A stretch of 64,000 nt of DNA from NCBI RefSeq assembly GCF_024679245.1, contig NC_090187.1:22414495-22478494 (forward strand), given 5' to 3'. The notes under the pieces were generated by a model that saw only the letters and a program-made list of their open reading frames with translations, had not been told where the DNA came from and made no database searches. Below are positions 47,541 to 63,033 of the stretch, piece by piece. The stretch comes from Pseudorasbora parva. Its lineage: Eukaryota > Chordata > Actinopteri > Cypriniformes > Gobionidae. Each line of letters starts with the position of its first letter. Position 1 is the first letter of the stretch. Made by a program: the position numbers and the translations under genes.

Positions 47541-47641
47541 ATGTCAACCACGCCGCGTATCTCCCACCCTTTGGAAGCATCTCGCTGGTCTCCTGAAGTT
47601 TCATCGAAGCTCAGCACTGGACAGACGAATAACTATGATAG
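47541..47641 (+). pseudogene. Exon-like coding block, interrupted by a transposon
   Basis: An open frame starts at ATG 47541 with MSTTPRISHPLEASRWSPEV and runs to ...NNYD, where a transposon enters at 47642. Subtracting the insertion and one copy of the AG duplication, the frame continues without a break at 50445-50488 (AVIEAIARVNNEEE). It then continues in phase into 50770-50811. The composition looks like a real acidic, Ser-rich protein, but I do not recognise it. Upstream, TTTGGTGTCAAAG is only a weak acceptor; the ATG may be the true start. The insertion should inactivate it unless spliced out. Confidence 0.4.
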
Positions 47642-48707
47642 CCCAGATAGCATTATGACATTGAATCAATGTTGAAATTCCATCAGAATCATCATTTTGG
47701 TTGAGGTTGAAATTTCAATGCTAAGTAATATTGGATCAATGTTGAAAATTCAATGCTAAAACCATATTGGACCAATGTTGAAAATTCACTGCTAAATAAT
47801 ATTGGATCAATGTTGATAATTCCATGCTTTTCAGTGTTGAAAAGACAAATATTGAATCAATGCTGATGTTTGGTCAGCTTATTTCTCCACTGGTGAGGCT
47901 TACGGACAATGTATCTGTCACATTATTCAAAACTATGAATCTTTTTAAAAGGTATATTATTTTCCTGCCGCCTGGCATGTAAGGTTGTTATTCTGTGTTT
48001 CATGTTATAAAAATAATAATAATAATTAACAAAAAACAAATAACTTCTACCATAAATTTAGTCTATCAGTTTTAAATAAATAAAATTGTAGGCTATTATT
48101 ATTATTATTATTATTTAAATCATGTAGAATGTACATGCATTTCATTATTTATCTAAAGAATGCAGGGTTAATAAAGAATTTAGAATATTTGTCCTTATCG
48201 AATGCGCCACAATCCAATCCAGTAGGTGGCGGTAATGCACCTTCAAGACAACCACCAATCAGATGAAAGTAAGCGCAGCTGAACCGAACAGACATCAAAC
48301 GCGAAAAAGAGACAGGACAACGACCGTGTTTTTTAGAGGTAAGTAGGCCTACAAAAATATATTTATAAAATTCATCTCAATTTTAATTTAGTGTTTTTAT
48401 TCATCTTTATGTTTTACAACTTGTGTGCTTCTCCTGAGCGAGTCAGAGTGAACTGCAATGTTAATAATAGTCACATGAACGCCCTCGTAAATTACATAAC
48501 CAAGGGCCAGGAGGAAAATATTAATACATTGAGTTTCAGTTTGTTTTTCACCAAACCATATCATATTTGTATTCATCTTTTTAAGATTGGTATATACACC
48601 GTGAATTGCGTCCAAATTCTGACTCGTGCAACTCTTTTTTTTTTTTTTTGTCGTGCGTCGTTTGTTGTGAGGTGTTCATCTATTTTATGTGATGATTTTA
48701 GTATTAA

Positions 48708-48906
48708 GATTATTCATCTGTGCGTGCAACAAGTAAAATGTGCATTTGTGGAAATTGTGCTGCGCATGCATTCATTGACTTGTGAGTCGATCCTATTTGA
48801 TTCATTTGGATTTTGAGACCATATAGGATCGACTCACAAAGTCAATGAATGCATGCGCGGCGTGGATCCACAAAAGTATCTTACTCGTTGCACGCACAGA
48901 TTAATC
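48708..48906. repeat. Large hairpin, arms about 85 bases
   Basis: The left arm runs from GATTATTCATCTGTGCGTGC to GAGTCGATCCTAT. After a 26-base loop the right arm starts ATAGGATCGACTC and ends CACGCACAGATTAATC. Pairing is strong with small mismatches. Confidence 0.9.
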
Positions 48907-48985
48907 ATTTTGAATTATCCTATATTCGTCCAGTGTATAAACGAGAGGCGATCGGAAGGTTAGATGAATTTCTGGCTTGTCAGTA

Positions 48986-49124
48986 ATTGTGTTCGCCACT
49001 CGTGAGAGTATCTCACAGCTGAAGCAGAACTAGAACTGATTGACCTGTTAGCTCGGTGAGGGGAAATACAATCAGTTCAGCTCTGCTTCAGCTGTAGGAT
49101 ATCATCACGAGAGCAGATCACAAT
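48986..49124. repeat. Second large hairpin, arms about 55 bases
   Basis: The left arm includes CTCACAGCTGAAGCAGAACT, and the right arm includes AGTTCAGCTCTGCTTCAGCT and ends GATCACAAT. The loop is about 28 bases. It is unrelated in sequence to the hairpin 80 bases upstream. Confidence 0.88.
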
Positions 49125-50444
49125 GACATCATTACAGTTTAATCTTTAATGCAGCAAGAAAAAAGAAAAGAGTGAGATCTTTAAGTTCTGTAGGCAGCTA
49201 TATCAAATTACAGAAATTTAGTAAACAGTTGTGCCTCCAGTTCGTGTTGTAAATGGAAAAAATATCTCTTCCAAACCACCATGTAGCCTATACAGCTCCT
49301 CTTTTATTTACTTAATTTAGCTATTTGGTCATTCATTTACTTGTTTCATTTTCACACTTTATTTATTTACTATTAAATACAATAATATTATTAGATAAAA
49401 CACCGGATATATTCACTTTGCTTTTTCATTCATTTTTTGCGCGTCTGCAGGTTCTTTAAAGTCTATACTAAAATGCATTAAATAGTCCTGAATTTAATGT
49501 TACCGTTTTAACTGGGATATCAAGATTTTGATAAAATTTCAAGTTTCACTTCATTTTGTAGTAGGCTATATTTGTAATGTATAATTAATCACATTTCCAA
49601 ATATTTACTAACTTCTTGTTGTTTTAGATGCCGTGAATGCTGATAATAAGAGGCATCAGAGTTTATCTTTGCTGGGACGGTGCAGAACTGGCTCCATTAC
49701 AACCTGAAAGGCTTCGGGGCATTGCTCATGGTGGAAACCCCTGAGTTTGGAGTATTTTATTCTTTCTTCTACCTTCTTTCTTTCAGTCATACTGTCTCAT
49801 TTCTGTATTTATTGGCAAGTTTCCGTTTGTATTTACTTCCATTTTGCAGATGCAAGTTGTCATGTTTTTCCAGGCTCTTCCCATTTGTGTCATAAATTCA
49901 GATGTAATTCTTTTAAGTCAATGTGAGATTTCCTGTTGTAACTGTGGGGGCATAAATACATACATTTGCATGTAAACTGAAGGATGTTGTTTACTTTGAG
50001 TGACATTTTGATGCAAAATCATATCGATTGCAGCCACACATGGTCTCTGATTAAAATGAATAAAATAAAGAGACAAATTAACTGGCATAGAATCCTGCTG
50101 TACATAAAGCAAGATTGATCTATTTTTCATTGTTGAAATAACATTATTTCACGGTGCAAACCTGATGAAAAATCAATGTTTCAATACTGGTTCAATGATA
50201 TTTTAAATTGACGCATTAACATTGATTCAACATTGATTCACTTAAATAAGTGGTTAAATTTTAGTTGAAAAACTATTGATTTTAAGCCCATCTTGATCTA
50301 TTTTTCATCGTTGAAATGACATTATTTCAGGGTGCAAACCTGATGAAAAATCAATGTTAAATCTCAACATTGATTCAATGATATTTTAGTTGATCCATTA
50401 ACATTGATTCAACGCTGATTCACTGTTTGTCTGCTATCTGGGAG

Positions 50445-50488
50445 GGCTGTTATTGAGGCGATTGCGAGGGTCAACAATGAGGAGGAAG
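50445..50488 (+). pseudogene. Second half of the interrupted exon-like block
   Basis: Continues the frame of 47541-47641 after the transposon and reads AVIEAIARVNNEEE plus one base. It is followed by GTTTGT, a weak donor. Phase and composition support its belonging to the same coding exon. Confidence 0.4.
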
Positions 50489-50769
50489 GTTTGTAGGAAA
50501 ATAGAATTGAGTCAGCCAAACAATTAAGTCTACATTGTATTCATTACTGAAATGTAGGGCTGCTCGGATCACGATCGGCCGGTCGAATGCGCATCTCGTC
50601 AGTAAAGCTGGTTCTCTAATCAGCGGTAAATTCCCTCAGGTGCGTGATTTCACATAGAGCAGCTGTTCTCGTTGTTAACTTAAAAGATGCGCAAATAAAC
50701 GCTGAAAATGAAGTGGATTTGATCGTGATCGGAGGAGCCCTACTGAAATGTTCTCTCTGTCATTCTTAG

Positions 50770-50811
50770 ATTCACTTGAAAGTGACGGTTCTCAGACAGC
50801 TGCCAATGAGG
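50770..50811 (+). pseudogene. Next exon-like block, 42 bases
   Basis: Preceded by TTCTCTCTGTCATTCTTAG, a good acceptor, and followed by GTAGGT. In the phase left by the previous block it reads DSLESDGSQTAANE. No later exon was found before the (AT)n array and the DIRS element. Confidence 0.4.
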
Positions 50812-51096
50812 GTAGGTAGGCTACTTTAGGCTTAAATTATTTTCTTGGCCATTCTAATTAATGATCGGAAGACCGTGTATCGACCACCGTTACTGTAAAA
50901 TATGCACGTATGTCCATTTAAACTCAATTTTGCTCAAATGTGGATTATATCATTACACTGGCAAGAATATGGGTACATGTAAAGATGCCGTACCAAGTAT
51001 GACAACGCTACATTCAACTGCTTTTGAAATACGGTGTTTTTTTCACTTCCTGAAAAGTAACCGTTTTGGACATACGTGAGTTTCATCGGGCAGCGA

Positions 51097-51097
<1 letters not shown>

Positions 51098-51157
<60 letters not shown>
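51098..51157. repeat. (AT)n microsatellite
   Basis: About 30 AT units directly beside the DIRS 3' end. Confidence 0.96.
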
Positions 51158-51160
<3 letters not shown>

Positions 51161-51217
51161 CTGTATACCACACCAAGGGTACACCTGCCCTATTGTGAAG
51201 CTGGAGATCAGGCACAA

Positions 51218-52170
51218 TTAGGACTGAAGCACCCTGGCGCCGGGAGTCGCAGGGAGGTGTAGGCTGTAAAATCTTATAAAAGTGTGCTGAGTGGACCAAC
51301 CGTCCGCTTCACAGATGTCCTGCATAGGGACGCCAGAGAGAAGGGCCACTGAGGAGGCCATGCCCCTGGTAGAGTGGGCCCTAACGACTATAGGTGAAGG
51401 CAAACTGCACACCTGATATGCCAAGGCTATAGCCTGCACTATCCAATTACTGATAGTAGGGGTAGATGCAGGCAACCCTTTCTAAGGCGAGCCAAAACAC
51501 ACTAACAGCTGGTCAGATTTCCTCCACTGTGCTGACCTCTCTAAATATATACTCAGGGCCCTGACCATGCACAAGGGGAAAAGTCTCCCTTCTTACGCCG
51601 TCACATGGGGCGGAGGATGAAAAGCCTGCAGAACCAAGGAGCTGACCACATTGGAAAGCACCTTGGATGTCCTTAACTCCTCCAGGGGCAAACTCCAAGC
51701 AAGTTGGCGTAACTGCAAAGGCCTGAAGATCCCCCACTCTCCTCAGAGATGTGATAGCTAAGAGAAATGCCACTTTCAGGGTCAGATATTTAGGTTCAAC
51801 TGATTCCAGTGGTTCGAAGTGGGCCTCAGCCAAACCACTGCCAGATCCCAAGTAGGAACTCTGGTACGAGCTACAGGTCTCATCCTCCTAGCCCCGCGGA
51901 GGAAACGTACAACCAAATGGTGCCTACCCAAAGGCCCATCACCCAAAGGAGTGTGGAAAGCTCCAATAGCAGCCACGTACACCTTGAGTGTGGACGGGGT
52001 AAGCCCTTCAGAGAAACAATTTTGGAGGAACTCCAGCACTGAAGCCACTGGTCAGTTAACTGGGACCACCTCACGTTCCCTACACCAAGTAGCGAATACA
52101 TTCCACTTGAGGCTATACAGTCTCCTTGTAGATGGAGCCCTGGAGCTGATTAAGGTCTCTATCACATCTG
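51218..52170 (-). pseudogene. DIRS tyrosine recombinase, broken
   Basis: The N-terminal core-binding part lies at the end of the RT frame (APSTRRLYSLKWNVFATWC). It is cut by TGA at 52052-52054 and continues in the same frame (SVLEFLQNCFSEGLTPSTLK). A frameshift at about 51830 leads to the block with the first catalytic Arg (AITSLRRVGDLQAF). Another shift before 51475 leads to HSTRGMASSVALL and GWSTQHTFIRFYSL, which contain the His-x-x-Arg and Tyr residues. The active-site residues survive, but the frame is broken at least three times. The enzyme would have joined circular DIRS DNA into the genome. Confidence 0.85.
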
Positions 52171-53930
52171 CTGGTAATCCAACCTCTTGGTACCTGGCCC
52201 CCTTAGGGGCCAGACCCAAAGGTTCCATATTTCTGGCCGAGGGTGGAATATTGTGCCCCCCGCCTGCGATAGGAGATCCCTCCTCAGAGGGACCTGCCAC
52301 GGGGGACCCACTAGCAGAACTACGATATTCAAGAACCATACTCGAGTTGATCAACGTTGAGACTCCTTGTTGCTGGACTCTCTCCAGGACCCCCGGGAGC
52401 AGAGTGATTAAGGGAAATGCATACAGACGCCGCTTTAGCCACGTCTGTACCATGGGAAAACCATGATTTTTTTTTTTTCGGAGGGAAAACCACTGTGGAC
52501 AATGGGACGTCTCTCGAGACGCGAAAAGATCCACTTCCACTGGGCCGAACCTCTCGCATATCAGCTCCACCACTTCAGGGTGGAGCCCCCATTCCCCGCG
52601 CCTCACTCCCTGCCTTGACAGGATGTCTGCCCCCTGATTTTGTATTCCCGGGATATACATCGTCCTGAGGGATAACAATTTCTCTTGTGAGCACCAGAGA
52701 ATGAGATGCGCAGAGGGTGCGAACTCAACCCCCCTCTGGCGGTTCAGGTATGCCACGAGTGCCATATTGTCTGTGCGGATCAGAACGTGGTGCCCGCAGA
52801 GATTAGGGAGAAAACTCCTCAGAGCTTTGTAGACCGTCATCATCTCCAGATAATTTATGTGCCAGGAGGAATGACAGTCCTCCCATGGACCTCTCGCAAA
52901 GCGGCCTTCCATGACTGCACCCCAACCAGTGAGGGATGCATCTGTTGAAATGGTTTTCCAGCAAGATGATGCTCCCAGCACTGGCCCCTGGGACAGAAAC
53001 CAGACTTTCTTCCATATGACTAGAGCCCGAAGGCATTTGCGCGTTACTCTGATCATACGGAACGGGTTTCCTTTGGGAGAAAACCCTCTGGTGTTTAGCC
53101 ACCACTGTAGGGCCCTCATGTGCAAGAGGCCGAAGGGAATTATGTTGCACGCTGCTGCTAAGTACTCTAAAACTTTCTGAAAGTGTTTCACAGGGACATT
53201 CTGGCCCAGCTTTATTCCTGAGACTATCGCCAGACTGGTCTCGACTCGCGCAGGTGATAATTGTGCCTGCATCGATATCGAGTCCCATATAATCCCCAGA
53301 AAACTTGTTTTCTGGGCCGGCTCCAACACACTCTTATTTGCATTGAGTTTCAGCCCAAGCACTGGATGTGGGACAGATCTCGATGTTGAACTGCCATCTC
53401 GTATGACTGTGCTAGGATTAGCCATTCGTCGATATAATTCAGTATACGGATGCCCTGAAGTCTCATTGGAGCCAGAGCTGCATCCATGCACTTTGTTAAC
53501 GTGCGAGGGGAAAGAGCTAGACCGAACAGAAGTACGTGATATTGGTACGCTTCGCCCCCGAAAGCGAACCTCAGAAACTTCCTGTGACATGGAAGGATGG
53601 ATATATGGAAATAGGCGTCTTTTAAATCTATCGTGACGAACCAGTCCTTGGGCTGGATCTGACTCATATCTGAATAGTCAACATCTTGAACCTGAATCTT
53701 CTCAGAGACCGGTTCAAATACCTTAGATCTAAAATCGGCCGAAGCCCTCCATCCTTTTTTGGAACTATAAAGTACCGGCTGTAGAACCCGGCCTCCCTCT
53801 CCTACGTCGGAACCTTTTCTATGGCTTCCTTTGCCAGCAAGGATTTTACCATAGTCCACAGTCACCATGGAAGCCGATGGCACGGGCCGTCTCCTTGGTG
53901 ATACAGAGAGACAGAGTGGCAGCTTTCCGG
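52171..53930 (-). pseudogene. DIRS reverse transcriptase and RNase H, broken
   Basis: The frame 53883-53350 holds RT blocks KDWFVTIDLKDAYFHISI and YHVLLFGLALSPRTLTKCMD. The active site reads NYIDEWLILA at about 53405-53436, where DIRS enzymes normally have two Asp; here the second is Glu. A frameshift in the region 53590-53350 leads to the frame 53590-52052, with the RNase H blocks STDASLTGWGAVMEG, NYLEMMTVYKAL and IRTDNMALVAYLN and then GADILSRQ. The frame runs on into the recombinase. The element is dead because of the frameshift and the altered RT site. Confidence 0.88.
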
Positions 53931-53939
53931 AGCTCTAAA

Positions 53940-54781
53940 ATATCCTCCGGAGAGGGACCTCGCCCTCATCTAGTTCTTTAAAAAGGTCGCCTTGGTATGC
54001 CTGCAAGATGGAAAGCGTATATACAGGGAACTACCAACCCGCCTAGCCGCCATATATGCCCTGCCCACCAACGCTGATGTATCGGAGAATGGTTTGGTGG
54101 TCAGTACCGGGGCTTTAAGGGAAGATGCCGATTCGGGCGAAAGATAGCTCGCGAGAGCATCTTCCACCCGCGTCATCGTCCCATAACCAGCCTCGCGTGC
54201 CCCCAGCATGTTAGAATAATTCAATCCTGGGGGGTTGGAAACACACGCCGAGTATGGTCTGTTCCGGGACCTGCACAACTCGTTGTGCAAGTCTGGAAAG
54301 AATGGTAAGTCCGAACGTGGTAACTAAACCAGGCAAGAAAGAAAGCGATCGTCCAGCCTGCTTGGTGGCTGGATTTCCTCCGTTTCTTGTGGCCAATCGA
54401 TATTTAATTTGGCCACTGCACGGGTCAGTATCTCTACCAACTCCTCATTGACGGGTGGATGAAGTGGCGACACATTTTCTTCACCACCCGCCTCGATGTC
54501 GAACTCGTTTGGCTCCTCAAAAACAGAGAGCACGAGCTGCGATGCTGAGCTGCCTCAGCGGCTGCGGGCCCAGAACAACGGGGCTGACCGCCGTCATTAA
54601 AAACGGCCAGCCGTGAGCGAAGCACTTTAAGCGTCAGCTTCTCATAATGCTCACAGACGGCTCCCTCAAGAGCCGCCCTGGCATGCCTAACGTCCAAACA
54701 TTGAACACATAACGTGTCCTCTTCCGACATGAAATGGGGACATGGAGGCACACACCGTCTAAACTCGCCCTTGGTCGCCAT
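53940..54781 (-). pseudogene. DIRS ORF1 (gag-like), broken
   Basis: Starts at ATG 54781 with MATKGEFRRCVPPCPHFMSE and a Cys/His-containing N-terminus (CVPPCPHF, LCVQCLDVRHAR). It then breaks into three further frames (54533-54324, 54396-54211 and 54290-53970, the last with LTTKPFSDTSALVGRAYMAA). At least three frameshifts. Confidence 0.75.
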
Positions 54782-54793
54782 ACTTTCTCTTTT

Positions 54794-54798
<5 letters not shown>

Positions 54799-54876
<78 letters not shown>

Positions 54877-54890
54877 ATATATATATATCT
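54799..54890. repeat. (AT)n microsatellite
   Basis: About 45 AT units with one small interruption, beside the DIRS 5' end. Confidence 0.96.
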
Positions 54891-55179
54891 TGAACAAAAC
54901 TGACAAGCATTAACAAGACCTTTGTTTCAAAATATATTCAACAATTGTAAAGATGTAGTTGCTACTTAAATCTACAACATTTTTTTAAAACATCAATTAT
55001 TAGGTCAAATCAATGCGGGATCAACTTTGTGCTGTTGCCTAAGATTGCCTCAAAGATCAGATAAATTTCCATGTGCATCATGAAAAGGAGATGTTTTGGA
55101 AAGTGCTGATCTAATCAGGTTTAGAGGAAAATAAAATCAAACTAGCTTTTTACACCATGGAACCTTTAGCCCCATTGTA
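54891..55179. other. Gene-free sequence
   Basis: Nothing recognised. Confidence 0.4.
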
Positions 55180-55870
55180 CCTATATCTCCCCAATTTTGT
55201 TTAATCTCTACACGAATGAATGCATGGGTTCTTTATCGGATGTTTTTAATGTTAAATATGCAGATGATATAGCAATTGTTGGTTTGATCACTGAAGATGA
55301 AGTGTAGTATCGTAGATGTGTTGACAAGTTTGTTGATGGAGTCAATCCAGCTTCCTCCAACTAAATACTAGGGAAACCAAATAAATGATTTTTGATTTTA
55401 GAGTAGGAGGTATACATCAACAAATAATTGTCAATGCTGAGTGCATTGAAGTTGTAAAAGAATACAAGTATTTAGGAAATTGCTAATGCAAAACTAACAT
55501 GGGGTGCATTTAATTCTTCGAGATGTGTAACATCCTCTGTATGGTGAATATGTGTTGGTACCATCTGGACGAAAGTATTGAGTAACATTATTTTGGACTG
55601 CCCATGCACAAAGATCCTTCATATTCTCTAGCATATAGCTCTGTTGGATAAATTCTGGTTATGTTATTGTACGCTTATGATGGTGTTGCAGTTGTGAGAG
55701 GGATGTGGCCATACAGTACATGTATTGTGCAATGATAAATGTTGTGTTGTAATTTGTTTGTTTGTTAATTTCATGCATGCTATTGTTGACTGAAGGGTGC
55801 CACAGATGGAAAAAGGACCGAAAGGACAAAGTTTATTGCCCGAAAGGACAATAAACTTAAACTAACTATA
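55180..55870 (+). pseudogene. LINE reverse-transcriptase fragment
   Basis: The plus-strand translation shows ISPILFNLYTNEC, then VKYADDIAIVGL with the YADD active site, then further broken blocks including KEYKYLGN-like sequence near 55450-55485. Several stops and frameshifts. It is a relic of an APE-type LINE, family not determined. Confidence 0.65.
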
Positions 55871-56979
55871 AGTAATTTTTCAAATACGTCCACTTATTCT
55901 AACCCTAACCCAACAAGTCAACATAATGCGTTAAAGAGACCATCAAAATAAATTTAAACCCATGTTTTTTTTCTGCCTCCACCGTACTATGCCATTCAGC
56001 ACATGGCTGCATATCTTTGAAAATTAGCTATGAGTTATTAATGCAACAGGGCATGACTAGTGAGAGAGAGCTGTAGAGCTGTAGCCTACTGCTTCTCTGC
56101 CTTAGCACACAGGGACAACATAATTTCTACTCATTACCTAACACTGGTATGACATATAAGGATGCAGAGGATGCATTAAAAGCCTACCCCATGCCAAATG
56201 CTAACATAGCAAGACAGTTATACAGTATATTGATGCTTTGAAAGAGCTTGTTCAGTGAAAAGAAAGTGTGTTGGATTTACATTATTTAATTCTGTACATC
56301 GGTCCCACCTGAATCAATTGCATTAAACATATTTTGTTCATGTTACTTCAACATCATAGAATGAATACATTTTAAGTGAGTCAATTAAGTAGTTTCAAAG
56401 TGAATTTATTTGGCTCCCTGTCATGATTTGGCATTCAATTTAATATATTCTCTTCATCCATTTCAATTTCATATAATTTAATGTTACACAACTGAATTCT
56501 AATACTGCTATAGCTAGTTGCAAAGCTGTCATGACATTATTGTTTTAGTCCACACCAAATGCTCCACTCTTCTCAACAATGGTAACACACTGTAATTTTA
56601 ATTGTTCTAATAATTCCAACATAATTGAATATTAAACTCTTTAAACACCTAAAATAACACTTTTACATATAAAATAACAACATTTACTCTCTCTTGATTT
56701 AGCCATATGCAAAGAATGCTGGGAACTAACAAGCCCCACCCAGTTTCAGTTAATGCTACATAAATCATTCATGTAATCTCAAAACAAATGAATTAAGTAA
56801 ACTTCAATTGACTTATATTTAAGTGGATTAAACACAATCAAATTAAGTTTGGACAAAATATCTAGCAATTGTGTTGCTTTAGCTCATTTTAATTAAGCAA
56901 TTTGAACAAGCAGTAAAAATCTTTGTTTTTCTCAGTGTTTCATGTGAGTTCAGTGCCACTACGGACAAAATTATTTGCA
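55871..56979. other. Gene-free sequence
   Basis: Very AT-rich, no supported feature. Confidence 0.4.
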
Positions 56980-57190
56980 ATCAGAATGTGCTTAGCACAC
57001 ACAAACATGCGAGATCTTTACCAGAAACTGATCTCACACATGACAGAGCTGTTACGATAGCAAGGCAGATTGAATCTGCTACCAATCATACTAAACCCGT
57101 TTCAAATTCCTGTAATGGAGTGATGGAGTCGGCACCGGTTTCCTGCCGTCCGCCATGGTGGGAAGAAGCAGGGAATAGTCCAGAGGAGCC
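56980..57190 (+). pseudogene. Gypsy-type gag fragment
   Basis: The frame from 56988 reads LTHDRAVTIARQIESATNHT, which resembles the segment before the zinc knuckle in Gag of fish Ty3/gypsy elements. No knuckle or capsid remains. Confidence 0.4.
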
Positions 57191-57670
57191 GTAGCTGTCC
57201 ACCAGGCAGCAGAAGAGTGTCGAGCCGTCCACCGAGTGCTATCCAGTGCCACTGCACAGTTTACCCAGCTGGTGGGGGACCGGATGGCAGTGCATTTTGG
57301 GAACAGTTTTTTTTTTTCACCTCTTGTCTCGGTCGCTCCTTCTGCATCCGTCTCCTTTTCTCTTGCCTCGTCTGTCCTTAACCCCAGGTTCCCCCATTAG
57401 AACACAACTGTGGCAAGCAGGAAGAGGCTGCGGGGCATGAGAACGGGACGGGAACGGGACAGTTTCTCACGAGGGAGCGTTGCAAGCATAAAAGGAGGTA
57501 CGACGACACTGAAGGACAAGAGATGACCAGGCCAGGACATTGAACTTGCTTATGTGTGTGCGGTAGTCGTCCATGTAGGGCTGCTGCTTTTACTTTAATT
57601 CATTGTTCATTTATTTTGGAATTCAATTATTATTGAACGTTTGCCGGTCCCCGTGTCCTCCTTCCCTAAA
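57191..57670 (+). other. Possible LTR or promoter fragment
   Basis: GC-richer than its surroundings, with GCATAAAAGGAGG (TATA-like) at about 57487-57500 and TTGCCGGTCCCCGTGTCCTC near the end. It may be the LTR piece belonging to the preceding gag scrap. No ends or duplications were identified. Confidence 0.25.
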
Positions 57671-60182
<2,512 letters not shown>

Positions 60183-60357
60183 CACTTTTTTCTCTTAAAA
60201 AATAAAATAAATAAATATATATAGTGTATAATTACTATTGAAACACTTCATATGACACACTCCCTGTGTCCCCAACCAACAAGGAAATGCAGAAGATCTT
60301 AACATAATTTAAGACAATATTTTTTCCTTTTTGGTTAAATTTGACTAATATTTATAG

Positions 60358-60459
60358 TATTTTATTTTATTTTATTTTATTTTATTTTATTTTATTTTAT
60401 TTTATTTTATTTTATTTTATTTTATTTTATTTTATTTTATTTTATTTTATTTTATTTTA
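60358..60459. repeat. (TTTTA)n microsatellite
   Basis: About 20 perfect pentanucleotide units. Confidence 0.97.
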
Positions 60460-61777
60460 GCACCGAAACTAAAGTTTTAAACTAAGGTAAAGCATTTAAT
60501 TAAAGCAAAGACATTAATCTGATTACACCGACATATCTTAATGCTTTAGCTTGCTTATAAAAGTTTTTCTGACAGTCAGATATGAATCAATATTATTAAA
60601 ATGAGATAACGCACATCTGCTGCGTGACTCATTACAACAGATTCGTCTTTGTTCCGATGAGTCAACAGAGATTGTGACTTAAAAACCTGCAGATTTTTCT
60701 ATATGATTGTTGAGCTAATGATCTGACTGTATGAATATTAGAGTTATAAATTGGTCCAAGCTGCTTTGAAATGAAACAGTTTTAGACTTCTTTCAAATCC
60801 ATTTTCACGCATTAATGTCTGATTATGCTTATTTAGTCTCATGGTGACGATTTTACTGTAAAATGTAAAATCATAATCCTATAATTTTTTTCCAATTTGA
60901 GCCCCACCCAGTGAAGTATATATTTCAGTCTCAAGAGAGCAGGTTTTGGATTATGTAAAAAAGAAACAAATTTTGAAAAAGAAAATAGACGCGAATTAAA
61001 ATATACTTAAATGAGCTGCACTAAAATTGTAAATTGTCCTTCAGTTGTACAACTGGATCACCCGTTGAATAAAATTTACGCACATAACTGCTTCAGTAGG
61101 ATGAACAAAAAGCTATTGAAGTCTTTGATATGAAAATAAGGGATATTGAAATGAACTAATTTTTTTCTTTGATCTTCCCTCTAACGATGAGAGACGGGAT
61201 GTCTTGAAAGGGAGGAGAGAGTTGACCTCTTTCTCTCTCTTCCTCTCTCTAAATCCCTGAAGTCAGATGCATGTATGTCGTGTCATCCATGTTAGTGGCT
61301 GTCCTCAAGTCAACCAAACTCTAATGCTGACTGCTTCAATATTTAAACAACTCTGACTTTAAAAAAAAATAATAAAAAAAAATAAACTAATATTGAAAAC
61401 ACACTTTCAAAAATGGACTTCTCCGAATGTCATTTAAATTGCACTGTAGATTTAAAGTCTTTGCTTTAAGGTGAAGTGTGTCATGTTAAAATACTCTCTT
61501 CTATCCCAGTTTAATGTGCAGAGACAGCTATAAGACATTTGTTAGAGTGTGAACACTGTGGCTCTGTGGCACTTTCAAAACATTTCTCTGTTAGTTTGAG
61601 TGGACCGACATGTCAAACTCAACCAATGTGCGGGACTTTATGTTTGCTTGTACAGCGGTAGACAAGCAGTGTTGGGTAGTAATTGATTATTACATGTAAT
61701 CTGGATTATGTGATTCTATTCTAATACGGTAAACTTTGATCACATTTGGAAAAATAATAATATAATAAGCTAATGCA
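60460..61777. other. Gene-free sequence
   Basis: Nothing recognised. Confidence 0.4.
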
Positions 61778-61900
61778 GCCATATATGAGAGAAATAGTAA
61801 AGGTGAATGCATATATAAACACGTTTTCTGTTTAGGATTAGAACGATTTCAACCCAAGCTCGCTTTGGTGATGTGGATGATTGCGTTGGGTTATCTATCA
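61778..61900 (+). mobile_element. Small fragment of the TTAA-target transposon family
   Basis: Aligns by eye with 34240-34355: shared GAGAGAAAT, AAGGTGAATGCATATA, GTTTAGGATT and CCAAGCTC. Confidence 0.6.

Positions 61901-63033
<1,133 letters not shown>

Larger units (their letters stand above)
47642..50442. mobile_element. Transposon with CCCAGATAGCA ends (2.8 kb)
   Basis: Ends CCCAGATAGCA and TGCTATCTGGG are perfect 11-base inverted repeats. AG on both sides fits a 2-base duplication. Both subterminal regions carry degenerate repeats of ATTGGATCAATGTTGAAAAT type (47650-47870 and 50150-50410). The interior holds two large hairpins and a well-formed donor AG|GTAAGT at 48339, but no transposase was recognised. 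Confidence 0.75.
47355..51092. mobile_element. Inverted-repeat-bounded segment carrying exon-like pieces
   Basis: The left edge has TATCGTCGCTGTCCGATGAAA. The right edge, read on the other strand, has ATCGTCGCTGCCCGATGAAA, and the similarity extends about 40 bases with scattered mismatches. Between them lie two exon-like coding blocks (47541-47641 plus 50445-50488, and 50770-50811) and a nested transposon (47642-50442). Either this is a DNA transposon with its own intron-containing gene, or it is two unrelated insertions flanking a host gene piece. Target duplications were not found because (AT)n abuts the right end. Confidence 0.4.
51160..54795 (-). mobile_element. Degraded DIRS retrotransposon
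   Basis: Minus-strand element of about 3.6 kb with ORF1 (gag-like), RT plus RNase H, and a tyrosine recombinase in the DIRS order. It lies between two (AT)n arrays. There is no target duplication, as expected for recombinase-based integration. All three coding regions are broken. The terminal sequence at 51160-51290 is shared with the fragment at 62880-63033. Complete inverted terminal repeats could not be identified. Confidence 0.9.

Noticed and set aside
48391..48816. 141-residue plus-strand frame
   Set aside because: AT-rich, low complexity, inside a transposon, overlaps a hairpin and has no recognisable domain.
51819..52466. 215-residue plus-strand frame
   Set aside because: Antisense of the DIRS recombinase and RT region, whose minus-strand translation has clear motifs.
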